Shown in pieces: positions 9,029 to 16,850 of a stretch of DNA of 64,000 bases. Source of the stretch: Neobacillus cucumis (GTDB taxonomy: Bacteria > Bacillota > Bacilli > Bacillales > Cytobacillaceae); NCBI RefSeq assembly GCF_002860255.1, contig NZ_PGVE01000090.1, positions 1 through 64,000 of the forward strand, read 5' to 3'. The notes below the pieces were generated by a model that saw nothing but the letters and a program-made list of their open reading frames with translations, was not told the origin of the DNA and did no database searches. A program made the position numbers and the translations under genes. The stretch's first letter is position 1. Each line of letters opens with the position of its first letter.

Positions 9029-9766
9029 TTATGAATTTTTCTTCGACTGATCCATAGCAAGAGCTCTTAGTAGTTTTACTTCGTGTGGTGTCAATTCTCT
9101 TGCTTCCCCTGCTTTTAAGCCGCTCAATGTCAAAAACCCATAGCGTTCGCGTTTTAATTTCAAGACTTCATTACCAATCGCGTCAAACATTCTTCTAACC
9201 TGACGATTGCGCCCCTCATGAATCGCAATTTCAACTATAGCAGTCTGCTTTTGTCTATCCGCTGAAAGAAGCTTTACTTTAGCCGGTGCTGTTTTGCCAT
9301 CTTCGAGACGGATTCCTTTTTCTAATTTTCTTAGATTTTCCTTTAGTGGAATCCCTTTGGTTTTAGCAACATAAACTTTGTCAATCTCATTCTTAGGGTG
9401 CATAAGCAAATTGGCAAATTCCCCGTCATTGGTTAATAACAACAATCCTGAAGTATCATAATCAAGCCGCCCGACAGGAAAAATTCTTTCTTTATACTGT
9501 GAAAAATAATCAGTGACGACCTTCCTCCCCTTGTCATCGCTTACACTTGAAATAACGCCTCTCGGTTTGTAAAGAAGAAAATAAACAGGCTCTTCTTTTT
9601 CTATCTGTATTTCATTAACTTCAACTCTATCAGACGGAGTAACCTTTAATCCTAGTTCTGTAACTACTTTGCCATTTACCTTTACTTTGCCTTCTTTTAT
9701 TAGTTCTTCGGCCTTTCTTCTAGAGGCAATTCCTGCTCGAGCAATTACCTTTTGCAATCTTTCCAT
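9029..9766 (-). CDS. rluB: 23S rRNA pseudouridine synthase RluB
   Basis: RsuA/RluB-type pseudouridine synthase (245 aa) expected to modify helix 93 of 23S rRNA. An S4 RNA-binding domain is at about residues 1-60 (RLQKVIARAGIASRRKAEELI). The catalytic motif is GRLDYDTSGLLLLTNDG with its Asp near residue 100. The ATG at 9766 follows GAGGTG. It lies between spmB and resA as ypuL/rluB does in B. subtilis. The gap to spmB contains a terminator, so rluB should have its own promoter. Confidence 0.95.
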   Translation of the reverse strand: MERLQKVIARAGIASRRKAEELIKEGKVKVNGKVVTELGLKVTPSDRVEVNEIQIEKEEPVYFLLYKPRGVISSVSDDKGRKVVTDYFSQYKERIFPVGRLDYDTSGLLLLTNDGEFANLLMHPKNEIDKVYVAKTKGIPLKENLRKLEKGIRLEDGKTAPAKVKLLSADRQKQTAIVEIAIHEGRNRQVRRMFDAIGNEVLKLKRERYGFLTLSGLKAGEARELTPHEVKLLRALAMDQSKKNS

Positions 9767-9980
9767 TTATTTCACCTCAAAAAATTCTGTTAGTAGCTGA
9801 CTTTGTTTGTAAAAAAGAAATTCATTTCTATTGAAATTAGAAAAAAATCACTATTCTATCCTAATGAATTATGACACAATTTCTTCACTTTTCAAAGTAA
9901 CGGGTATTAATTACAACAAAAAAGAATTAGTGATGTTTTTTTATAACTTAATAAATGATATGTTTATTATATTTTCCAGC

Positions 9981-10012
9981 AAAAAAAGCATGCTCCGCTA
10001 AGAACATGCTTT
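9981..10012 (-). terminator. Terminator after spmB
   Basis: Minus-strand stem AAGCATG / CATGCTT with a 12-base loop, followed by TTTTTT. It ends the dacB-spmA-spmB unit. The rest of the 9767-9980 gap is AT-rich with nothing else recognised. Confidence 0.8.
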
Positions 10013-10023
10013 AAGCTTTAGAT

Positions 10024-10560
10024 TTATGCTGTACCAAAAATAAGGACGACTATTAAAATAGAAACAATAATTCCTACTACGTCTGCTAAGAGACCAACCT
10101 TTAGAGCATCACCCATTTTCTTTATCCCGACCGCTCCAAAATAAACGGTTAAAACATAAAAGGTTGTATCCGTACTACCTTGAAGAACTGATGCCAATCG
10201 TCCAATAAACGAATCAGGTCCGTAAACACCAATTAAATCACTTGTCATGCCAAGGGCTGCGGTCCCAGAAATAGGTCTAATAATGAGTAAGGGGACAATT
10301 TCAGCGGGTACTCCCATTGTCTTCATAAAAGGCCTCAGCCAGTTCATTAATGCGTCTAAAGCACCTGATGCTCGAAAAATGGAAATGGCAACAAGCATCC
10401 CTACTAAAAAAGGAATAATGGATACCGCAATTTTAATCCCCTCTTTTCCGCCCTCAACAAATCTCTCATAGGTCGGTACACGTTTGTACGTGCCATATAA
10501 TAAAATAAATCCTATTAGTAAAGGAATAAAAGTTAGCGAAATATACGATAGGAACCCCAT
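10024..10560 (-). CDS. spmB: Spore maturation protein SpmB
   Basis: Small polytopic membrane protein (178 aa) needed for full dehydration of the spore core. It carries a Gate (nucleoside-recognition-like) domain with four to five hydrophobic helices and the conserved stretch RPISGTAALGM. It is the third gene of dacB-spmA-spmB, six bases after spmA. The molecular function is unknown in the literature I recall; the sporulation role is known from B. subtilis mutants. Confidence 0.94.
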   Translation of the reverse strand: MGFLSYISLTFIPLLIGFILLYGTYKRVPTYERFVEGGKEGIKIAVSIIPFLVGMLVAISIFRASGALDALMNWLRPFMKTMGVPAEIVPLLIIRPISGTAALGMTSDLIGVYGPDSFIGRLASVLQGSTDTTFYVLTVYFGAVGIKKMGDALKVGLLADVVGIIVSILIVVLIFGTA

Positions 10561-10566
10561 ACTTCA

Positions 10567-11154
10567 TCATCCTTTTCGACGTCTGCGATAATAAAAATAG
10601 CGGTCGATCAATACTGCACCTATTGCCGATAGAATCGTAGCGATAATGGTTGGGACAACGATTTCAGTTGGAGATGCGGAATGATAGTTTATTCTTATCG
10701 CAATAACTGTTGTTGGAATTATGGTAATACTCGCTGTATTGATGGCCAAAAAAGTTACCATACTTCGAGAGGCTTCGTTTTTTCCACCATTTAATTTTTT
10801 TAGCTCTTCCATAGCTTTTATGCCTAATGGGGTTGCAGCATTTCCTAAACCAAACATATTTGAAATCATATTTGATAGAATGTATCCCATTGCAGGATGA
10901 TTGGCAGGTACATCTGGAAACAATACCTTTACCAGCGGGCGAAAAAATTTCGTAAGTTTCCGAAGAAGTCCAGATTCCTCGGCTATTTTCATCATGCCGA
11001 GCCAGAATACGAGTACACTGATTAGTCCAATACATAAGGTGACTGCTTCTTTCGCTCCATCAAAGACGGCTTTATTCACTGCCTCCATGTTACCGTTTAT
11101 TAATGCAAAGACAATACCAATAACAGTCATCGCTACCCATATGTAATTAACCAT
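10567..11154 (-). CDS. spmA: Spore maturation protein SpmA
   Basis: Polytopic membrane protein (195 aa) paired with SpmB in spore core dehydration. It has a Gate-type domain with about five hydrophobic segments, and the conserved stretch NMISNMFGLGNAATPLGIKA. The start overlaps the end of dacB by eight bases, so the two are co-translated. It would be expressed in the mother cell if the SigE-like promoter upstream of dacB is real. Confidence 0.94.
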   Translation of the reverse strand: MVNYIWVAMTVIGIVFALINGNMEAVNKAVFDGAKEAVTLCIGLISVLVFWLGMMKIAEESGLLRKLTKFFRPLVKVLFPDVPANHPAMGYILSNMISNMFGLGNAATPLGIKAMEELKKLNGGKNEASRSMVTFLAINTASITIIPTTVIAIRINYHSASPTEIVVPTIIATILSAIGAVLIDRYFYYRRRRKG

Positions 11155-12289
11155 TGACGTTCACACCTATGACTGCCAAAAACATTTCTTTAACAGAGTT
11201 AAGCCAACCCTTTTTTTCCTTTTTCTGAACCTTTTCGAAATATATTGGAGCTTCTTGAACAACTCTTCCATCTAAATAAACTTCAGCCTTCCCAACGATT
11301 GCTTCGCCGTGGGAAATCAAGCTTTTTCGCGGCTTTTCTAGTTTATATTTAATGGAGAACTGATCCATTTCCTCACTGGTTGCTGGGTAACAAATCGTTT
11401 TTTTGACATATAAATGTCCCTTATAAGCTTTGTTTTTAGCAATGTCCACTTGGCCCTTTGGTAACACCTCGGCCATATCAAAAGCTTTAAAACCATTTTC
11501 GTACATAGAGATATGATCATTCCAGTCATCCGGACCGTTCAAAGTTACAGCAATTAAATTCATATCGCCTTTTGTTGCTGTTGTGACCAGTGTACGTTTC
11601 GCACGTTTGGTATATCCTGTTTTTCCTCCCGTCGCATATTTATATTTCGTAAGGAGGCGATTTTTGTTTCTCCATACCCGATCCCACTGTTCTGTAGGGT
11701 TTGAGGCTCGATAGACCTTTGTACCAGATACTTTTTGAAAGGTTTTATTTTGCATAGCATAACGCATTAGAATGGCCATATCATAGGCTGTTGAATAATG
11801 ATCTTCATGATCATCCAGTCCATGCGGATTTGCAAAATGGGTATCATACATTCCAATTTCCCTTGCCTTCTGATTCATTAAATAGGCAAAGCCATCAACA
11901 CTTCCACCAACATATTCGGCAATTGCCACTGCTGTGTCATTTCCCGATCTTAGCATTAAACCGTAGACAAGATCCTTTAACTTTATTTTTTCTCCAGGTT
12001 TTAAATATACCGATGACCCTTCAGCCCTTGTTGCTTGCTCACTTACCTTTACATATTGGTTCAATTTTCCCGATTCAATCGCAAGTATAGCAGTCATGAT
12101 CTTTGTTATACTAGCGATTCTTCTCTTTGTATGTGCATCCTTATCAAACAAAACCCGCCCAGATTTTTGTTCAATCAACACAGCACTCGAAGCACTTACA
12201 CCAAGGGATGCATCAACCTTTTGAGGAATGTTTACAATAAATAGTGAGAGCATGAGGGTTATTATTACTAGCTTTGAAATCATTCTCAT
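11147..12289 (-). CDS. dacB: Sporulation D-alanyl-D-alanine carboxypeptidase DacB (PBP5*)
   Basis: Secreted, membrane-attached penicillin-binding protein (380 aa) that trims stem peptides of the spore cortex. The signal peptide covers residues 1-27 and is cleaved after VDA. Peptidase S11 motifs are SITK (Ser60-Lys63), SGN (115-117) and KTG (223-225). A C-terminal amphipathic tail ends the protein. The ATG at 12289 is chosen because GAGG lies 9 bases upstream. The frame extends further, but that part is encoded by a repeat element in the leader. It leads spmA and spmB. Confidence 0.94.
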   Translation of the reverse strand: MRMISKLVIITLMLSLFIVNIPQKVDASLGVSASSAVLIEQKSGRVLFDKDAHTKRRIASITKIMTAILAIESGKLNQYVKVSEQATRAEGSSVYLKPGEKIKLKDLVYGLMLRSGNDTAVAIAEYVGGSVDGFAYLMNQKAREIGMYDTHFANPHGLDDHEDHYSTAYDMAILMRYAMQNKTFQKVSGTKVYRASNPTEQWDRVWRNKNRLLTKYKYATGGKTGYTKRAKRTLVTTATKGDMNLIAVTLNGPDDWNDHISMYENGFKAFDMAEVLPKGQVDIAKNKAYKGHLYVKKTICYPATSEEMDQFSIKYKLEKPRKSLISHGEAIVGKAEVYLDGRVVQEAPIYFEKVQKKEKKGWLNSVKEMFLAVIGVNVNG

Positions 12290-12320
12290 CAGATTAACCT
12301 CGTCTCCTTTATATCTATCA

Positions 12321-12366
12321 AACTTGTCCAGCACCGGCGCTAAAAGGCGCCTCCGCTTTTCTTATT
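12321..12366 (-). repeat. Intergenic hairpin element, copy A
   Basis: Minus-strand copy of a dispersed element that begins AATAAGAAAAGCGG and ends GCTGGACAA, with a GGCGC / GCGCC stem in the middle. It lies inside the presumed dacB leader, downstream of the SigE-like promoter. Other copies are at 38620-38685 and 53749-53818. Confidence 0.7.
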
Positions 12367-12372
12367 TGTACA

Positions 12373-12400
12373 AGTTTATGCGGGACGAGTTCTGTTATGA
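12373..12400 (-). promoter_or_regulatory. Candidate SigE promoter of dacB-spmA-spmB
   Basis: On the minus strand TCATAAC, 13 bases, then CATAAACT resemble the SigE -35 (KMATATT) and -10 (CATACAMT). The B. subtilis dacB operon is SigE-dependent, which supports the reading. Confidence 0.42.
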
Positions 12401-12404
12401 CACT

Positions 12405-12432
12405 AAATAAACAAAACTCGCCAATTGGCGAG
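12405..12432 (-). terminator. Terminator after superoxide dismutase gene
   Basis: Minus-strand CTCGCC-AATT-GGCGAG palindrome followed by TTTTGTTTATTT, nine bases past the stop codon. Confidence 0.88.
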
Positions 12433-12440
12433 CCTGTATT

Positions 12441-13331
12441 TTAGAAAGCCAGCATGTTTTTATCAGCCGCCTTTTCAAACCTTGCCTCAACATCATGCCA
12501 GTTTATAAGATTCCACCACTTGTCAACATATTCTCCTCTATTATTTTTGTATTGTAAATAATAAGCATGCTCCCATACATCTAATACTAGTAACGGAATG
12601 GTATCCCATTGTGTAAGAATCATATGACGCTCCGACTGCAGAACCTCCAAATGTCTTGCTCTAGGACTCCAGACCAAAAGTGCCCATCCAACTCCCTCGA
12701 CTTGCTTGGCAGCTTCTGAAAAATGCCGCTTAAAGGCATCAAAGCTTCCGAAATAACTCTCCATCTCCCCTTTTAGTAAACCGGTGGGACTTCCACCTCC
12801 ATTCGGACTCATATTTTTCCAGAAAATTGTATGCAGATAATGTCCGGACCCGTGAAAAGATAATTCTCTAGACCAATGCTTTATAAGTGAAAAATCATTA
12901 GTTTCTCTTGCCTTCTTTAAATTGATTTCAGCACGATTTAATCCATCTACATAAGCACGGTGATGTTTTTCATGATGGAGCCTCATAATTTCCTCGGATA
13001 TATACGGCTCTAAAGCGTTATATTCGTAAGGTAGTTCTGGTAATGTATGTCCGCCGGGAGGAAGTGTTTTTTCTATAATCCAAATTTTACCGACTTCTTG
13101 TTTATTCCTAAAATAATATTCCATATTACGGTGAATGTTCTCTGCTTTTTCTTGAAGACTAATAAGTTCCTCATTTGATAGATCTCGATTCGTGTTTTCA
13201 ATTAATTCCGTAAATTCATCAAGTTTGTCCCATAATTCCGAGTCTGCACCAACTTTTTCAGTTTGAAGAAATTGTTTCATTTGCTCATTCCAAACAAACA
13301 AGTCGTTAACATATCTGCTAAACCGTCCCAT
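12441..13331 (-). CDS. sodF: Fe/Mn superoxide dismutase with long N-terminal extension
   Basis: Superoxide dismutase (296 aa) converting superoxide to peroxide and oxygen. The catalytic domain starts at about residue 95 (HTLPELPYEYNALEPYIS). It has metal-ligand signatures HHEKHHRAYVDGL, GSGHYLHTIFW and LDVWEHAYY. The first roughly 90 residues form a charged, probably helical extension absent from SodA, as in the 281-aa SodF of B. subtilis. Metal preference (Fe or Mn) cannot be read with certainty. It stands alone between terminators, next to dacB, which is not its usual position in B. subtilis. Confidence 0.9.
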   Translation of the reverse strand: MGRFSRYVNDLFVWNEQMKQFLQTEKVGADSELWDKLDEFTELIENTNRDLSNEELISLQEKAENIHRNMEYYFRNKQEVGKIWIIEKTLPPGGHTLPELPYEYNALEPYISEEIMRLHHEKHHRAYVDGLNRAEINLKKARETNDFSLIKHWSRELSFHGSGHYLHTIFWKNMSPNGGGSPTGLLKGEMESYFGSFDAFKRHFSEAAKQVEGVGWALLVWSPRARHLEVLQSERHMILTQWDTIPLLVLDVWEHAYYLQYKNNRGEYVDKWWNLINWHDVEARFEKAADKNMLAF

Positions 13332-13399
13332 TCAATTCCCTCATTTCAGATTAAAAATAATCCTCCTAAATGGTATGAGAAACATCATTCATTAAGAAC

Positions 13400-13437
13400 G
13401 AGAAAAGGCTGTTCTTTTCAAAGAACAGCCTTTTCTC
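13400..13437. terminator. Terminator after ypuI-like gene
   Basis: Long near-perfect inverted repeat (GAGAAAAGGCTGTTCTT and its complement) with T-rich arms in both directions, between the ypuI-like gene and the dismutase gene. Confidence 0.85.
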
Positions 13438-13473
13438 AATAATATTAATTTCCTAACCCTGCAAATAATATTG

Positions 13474-13962
13474 TTACTTAGATTGAATCATTTTTGTTCT
13501 GTAATCTGTTTCATAGTATTCAAGTTCTTCCCTTATTCTCTGGAAATCACTTTCTAAACTCTTGATAAGATTTGAGATTTGTTCAGATACATTTCGATAA
13601 AATTTAATAGAGTTCCTGCCTGTATAAGCTGATCGGCTATTTTCAAACCAAGCATCATTCTTAGGGGAGAAAAACTCTTCAATACATTGATGATAAATCT
13701 TATATAGCGTTTTTTCAGCTGCAGCCTTTTGAAAAGGTTCGCTTTGTAAAAGAACGGAGCAGGCTTCTAATCCTTCTTCACTATAAACTACTAATTTACG
13801 CATGTTTGCAAGAATTAATTTAACATATGCTCGATCTTCTTCTGTTTCAACATTTAATTGGGCGATTGTCGTTTCATTTAAAAAATTCTCTAGTATTGAA
13901 ATTGATTTTGTTAAAAAATCTTTAACATCATTTAGTTGTGTTTTCACCAATGTATTTCCCAT
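13474..13962 (-). CDS. ypuI: YpuI-like protein (DUF3907)
   Basis: Soluble 162-aa protein of unknown function. It is predicted largely helical with no membrane segment, and carries the stretch SRSAYTGRNSIKFYRNV and a charged C-terminus ending ETDYRTKMIQSK. By recall this resembles B. subtilis YpuI, which lies at the same position between scpB and dacB. The ATG at 13962 follows TAGGAGGG. It is probably co-transcribed with the unrecognised gene 29 bases upstream. Confidence 0.75.
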   Translation of the reverse strand: MGNTLVKTQLNDVKDFLTKSISILENFLNETTIAQLNVETEEDRAYVKLILANMRKLVVYSEEGLEACSVLLQSEPFQKAAAEKTLYKIYHQCIEEFFSPKNDAWFENSRSAYTGRNSIKFYRNVSEQISNLIKSLESDFQRIREELEYYETDYRTKMIQSK

Positions 13963-13991
13963 GATTACCCTCCTAAATTAACCTTGCTAAT

Positions 13992-14411
13992 TTAATGTGA
14001 TTGCAAAATGAACTCAAGTGGAGAACGAAGTTCAAATTCTTTGTTCTGCTGAATACCTAAAATGATTTCAGGTAATTTATTAAAATTTATATCTTGAAAA
14101 TAAGAAGCAAATTCATACTTAGAATTAATATATAATCTTTTTCGGCTGCGAAGTCCTGGATTTTTTAAAAGGCAAACAAGTGCAACAATATCCTTAAAAT
14201 AAACTTCAGTGTTTCCTTGAATTATTACAGGGTCTTGCTTGTACGGAGTAAACTCTTGAAAGAGCTCATCAAAATACCTAACATATAAAACATGAAGTGT
14301 CTTTTCCTGTCCGTCTTCGAAAAACGTTACTTCACTTCTGTTAAAAAAGTCCTCTGAAGTATTTGATTTTTCTTTCTCTAATTCATATCCCTTACACTCT
14401 TTGATTAGCAA
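13992..14411 (-). CDS. Hypothetical protein between scpB and ypuI
   Basis: I do not recognise this 139-aa protein. It has no signal peptide or membrane segment and is rich in Phe, Tyr, Glu and Lys, with no Cys/His metal-binding cluster. The TTG at 14411 is favoured as start because AAGGAG lies about 10 bases upstream. A further upstream TTG overlaps that ribosome site. It is 29 bases upstream of the ypuI-like gene in the same direction and likely in one transcript with it. I recall no gene at this position in B. subtilis, so it may be lineage-specific. Confidence 0.6.
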   Translation of the reverse strand: MLIKECKGYELEKEKSNTSEDFFNRSEVTFFEDGQEKTLHVLYVRYFDELFQEFTPYKQDPVIIQGNTEVYFKDIVALVCLLKNPGLRSRKRLYINSKYEFASYFQDINFNKLPEIILGIQQNKEFELRSPLEFILQSH

Positions 14412-14517
14412 TAGACTCCCTCTCCTTATCAACTAAGCTGCTGCACAATAAATATGAGAAAAAAGTATTTTTTAAATTGTATATTTATTTTAGCATAAAT
14501 TTCTTCAGAAGATTGAG

Positions 14518-15105
14518 TTAAGAGTTAATTGTTTCTTGAAATTTCTCAAAAAACAAGTCTGCTTCCTCTTGAATATATTCCTCTTCAACTTTTTCAGGTA
14601 GCTGCGGCAGTTCTTTTAAATTTTTTAAACCAAAATAGTCCAAAAATTCTTTTGTCGTTCCATACAGAATAGCTCGTCCTGTTCCTTCGGCTCTGCCAAC
14701 CTCTTTAATTAACACCTTTGCCATTAAGGTATGGAGCGGGCGTTCTGTTTTCACACCACGGATTTCCTCAATTTCAGCACGAGTAATCGGCTGTTTATAA
14801 GCAATGATTGCCAAGGTTTCTAAAGCAGCCTGCGATAAGGTTGAAGTATGAGGAGAATCTACTAGCTTTTTTAAGTATGCAGCATTTTCCTTTTTGGTGG
14901 CAAGCTGAAAAGTACCTGCCAATTGTACAATCATAATGCCTCTTTTGTCATCACGTTCATACTCTTGCCGCAGATTCTCGATCAATTCACTAGCATGTAG
15001 TTCATCGACATCTAATACCTCCGCTAGTTGTTTTAATGATAAACCCTCATCTCCAGCGGCAAATAATAGACTTTCTAATATGCTGTTCCAATTTATGATT
15101 TCCAT
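14518..15105 (-). CDS. scpB: Segregation and condensation protein ScpB
   Basis: Kleisin-associated winged-helix protein (195 aa) of the SMC-ScpA-ScpB condensin that compacts and segregates the chromosome. Two winged-helix domains are visible, the second with LETLAIIAYKQPITRAEIEEIRGV near residue 100. The ATG at 15105 directly follows the scpA stop with GAAGGGG as ribosome site. The C-terminal tail is acidic and variable as usual. Length is typical (about 195 aa). Confidence 0.96.
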   Translation of the reverse strand: MEIINWNSILESLLFAAGDEGLSLKQLAEVLDVDELHASELIENLRQEYERDDKRGIMIVQLAGTFQLATKKENAAYLKKLVDSPHTSTLSQAALETLAIIAYKQPITRAEIEEIRGVKTERPLHTLMAKVLIKEVGRAEGTGRAILYGTTKEFLDYFGLKNLKELPQLPEKVEEEYIQEEADLFFEKFQETINS

Positions 15106-15867
15106 CTAATTTGCCCCTTCCTTAACAGCTTCAACAAAAATATCCCCAAAATTTTCCTTCTGCTCTACATCAACGACTTTTCTCTTAATTAGCTCTAATA
15201 CCGCTAAAAAGGTGACTACTATATGGTCCTTTGCTGGGTATGGGAATAAGTCATTAAAATTTTTCTTTCCCTTCAATTGTATTAATTCATCCATGATTTC
15301 GGTCATTCTTTTCTCAATCGAAATCTCCTGACGGGCAATCTTTGTTGCCATTGGCCTCTGCAATTTCTTTCTGCGCAATAGTTTCTGAAAAGCAGCAAGC
15401 ATATCATACAATGATACATTTAATTCGGTTTGTTCAGGATTACTCTCTTTGGTAAAATCAGAGAGATCACTTGGGGGTTTCGTATACATCAGCCCTCGTT
15501 CTTCTTCTAAGGTTTTTAAATCATGTGCTGCTTCTTTATATTTCCTGTATTCAATTAAGCGTTCTACAAGCTCATCTCTGGGGTCTTCCTCATAAGCCAT
15601 TTCTTGGTCCACTTCATCTAATTCCTCTTCATGTTTCGGCAAGAGCATTTTACTCTTAATCGCAAGTAATGTCGCAGCCATAACTAAGAATTCACTGGCA
15701 ACGTCTAGCTGCAATTCATTCATTGTTCGGATATATAATAAATACTGCTCGGTAATTTCAGCTACTGGAATATCATATATATCAATTTCGAGCCGATTAA
15801 TCAAATGGAGAAGTAAATCTAACGGCCCTTCAAATGCATCAATTTTTACCTGATAAGGCATCTTCAT
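15106..15867 (-). CDS. scpA: Segregation and condensation protein ScpA
   Basis: Kleisin subunit (253 aa) bridging the two SMC heads and binding ScpB. The N-terminal domain (YQVKIDAFEGPLDLLLHLI) binds the SMC neck. A helical, acidic middle and a C-terminal winged helix (VTFLAVLELIKRKVV) follow. The start could be the ATG at 15867 or the one two codons later. The gene abuts scpB and forms the usual scpA-scpB operon. Confidence 0.96.
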   Translation of the reverse strand: MKMPYQVKIDAFEGPLDLLLHLINRLEIDIYDIPVAEITEQYLLYIRTMNELQLDVASEFLVMAATLLAIKSKMLLPKHEEELDEVDQEMAYEEDPRDELVERLIEYRKYKEAAHDLKTLEEERGLMYTKPPSDLSDFTKESNPEQTELNVSLYDMLAAFQKLLRRKKLQRPMATKIARQEISIEKRMTEIMDELIQLKGKKNFNDLFPYPAKDHIVVTFLAVLELIKRKVVDVEQKENFGDIFVEAVKEGAN

Positions 15868-16007
15868 TCACCAAAATTCTAAAAAATAAAATTAACTGAA
15901 TTCCTGTTTCATAATAACTATTATAAGTATAGAGGATTCAAGTTTGTTATCCAATAGAAAAATCACCCTTTCCTCTTTATATCGTAAAGACTGGATGTTT
16001 GCCCATA

Positions 16008-16035
16008 ACAATGGACAAATCTCCTACATATGATG
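16008..16035 (+). promoter_or_regulatory. Candidate SigK promoter of the yjcZ-like gene
   Basis: AC, 17 bases, then CATATGATG fit the SigK pattern (AC at -35, CATANNNTA at -10) with one mismatch. The implied start is about 15 bases before the ribosome site. Confidence 0.42.
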
Positions 16036-16073
16036 TCATTGAAAGAACAAAAACTTACAAGGAGGTCTTTCAT

Positions 16074-16160
16074 ATGGATGGCGGATTTGGAGCCGGCTTT
16101 GCTTTAATCGTCGTTTTATTCATTTTGCTAATAATTGTTGGTGCTTCCTGGGTTTACTAA
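16074..16160 (+). CDS. YjcZ-type small sporulation membrane peptide
   Basis: A 28-residue peptide: MDGGFGAGFALIVVLFIL followed by LIIVGASWVY. A Gly-rich start leads into one membrane helix, the pattern of the YjcZ family of small sporulation or spore-coat peptides. A very strong ribosome site (AAGGAGG at 16059-16065) precedes the ATG. A terminator lies at 16219, so it is a single-gene unit divergent from scpA. The SigK-like promoter upstream suggests late mother-cell expression; the molecular role is unknown. Confidence 0.85.
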   Translation: MDGGFGAGFALIVVLFILLIIVGASWVY

Positions 16161-16218
16161 GTAGTTGTAAGCGCCCATTGGACGCTTATTAAAACATTAA
16201 GGAATATGGAAGCAAAGG

Positions 16219-16247
16219 GACCCATCGATACTGGTGGGTCTTTTTTT
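16219..16247 (+). terminator. Terminator after the yjcZ-like gene
   Basis: GACCCA pairs with TGGGTC, followed by seven T residues. It lies inside the apparent upstream extension of the next frame, which argues against that extension being translated. Confidence 0.82.
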
Positions 16248-16310
16248 ATAGTTAAAGGGAAAGCCCATTATGATAAACTAAACCTAGATCATTTATTAAG
16301 GGGGGATTTT

Positions 16311-16829
16311 TTGTACCCAAAAGAGTATATCCAATTTTTAGCTCATTTTCATGGTGATAGAGATTATTTTGAGTGCCACGAAATTCTTGAGGAATATTGG
16401 AAAAAAAATGAAGGAAGGAAAAATTCCATCTGGGTCGGATTTATTTTATTAGCCGTATCAAATTACCATCACAGAAGAAGCAACTTTATTGGTGCCAAGA
16501 GAACAATAGAAAAAGCAATAACAATTTTTAAAAACCAGTCCGAATGTCTAACACAGCTTGGAATTGAATCACAATCGCTATTCGCCTTATTAAAAGAGCG
16601 TTTATCGATTATTTCAAACAAACAGGAATATGTTAGCTTTAACCTCCCCATCAATGATCACGTACTATTGGAACTGGGCAGAAGATACTGTGAAATGCAT
16701 GGCTTGGTTTGGGGTAAAGACAGTGATTTATTTAATGTCCATCTTGTTAATCGTCACTCCTTACGTGATCGAACAAGCGTAATTGAAGAAAGAGCTCAAT
16801 CATTAAAATTAAGAAAAGGCAACGGCTAA
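16311..16829 (+). CDS. ypuF: DUF309 protein YpuF
   Basis: Helical DUF309 protein (172 aa) of unknown function. The core motif is FHGDRDYFECHEILEEYWK followed by WVGFILLAVSNYHHRR, with conserved Glu and His residues that could bind a metal. The TTG at 16311 is chosen because AAGGGGGG lies just upstream and because the longer frame from 16206 would run through a terminator. The resulting length is close to the 174 aa I recall for B. subtilis YpuF, which also neighbours scpA. Confidence 0.88.
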   Translation: MYPKEYIQFLAHFHGDRDYFECHEILEEYWKKNEGRKNSIWVGFILLAVSNYHHRRSNFIGAKRTIEKAITIFKNQSECLTQLGIESQSLFALLKERLSIISNKQEYVSFNLPINDHVLLELGRRYCEMHGLVWGKDSDLFNVHLVNRHSLRDRTSVIEERAQSLKLRKGNG

Positions 16830-16846
16830 TCCGTTGCCTTTTCTCG
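16812..16846. terminator. Bidirectional terminator between ypuF and ribT
   Basis: AGAAAAGGCAACGG pairs with CCGTTGCCTTTTCT across a 5-base loop. It overlaps the ypuF stop codon and serves both convergent genes. Confidence 0.88.
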
Positions 16847-16850
16847 TATC

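Noticed and set aside
9767..9980. Non-coding RNA or riboswitch in the rluB-spmB gap
   Set aside because: The sequence is AT-rich and lacks stable helices apart from the spmB terminator.
10664..11035. 123-codon frame inside spmA
   Set aside because: It overlaps spmA in another frame on the same strand, with a Cys/Ser-rich composition unlike a real protein.
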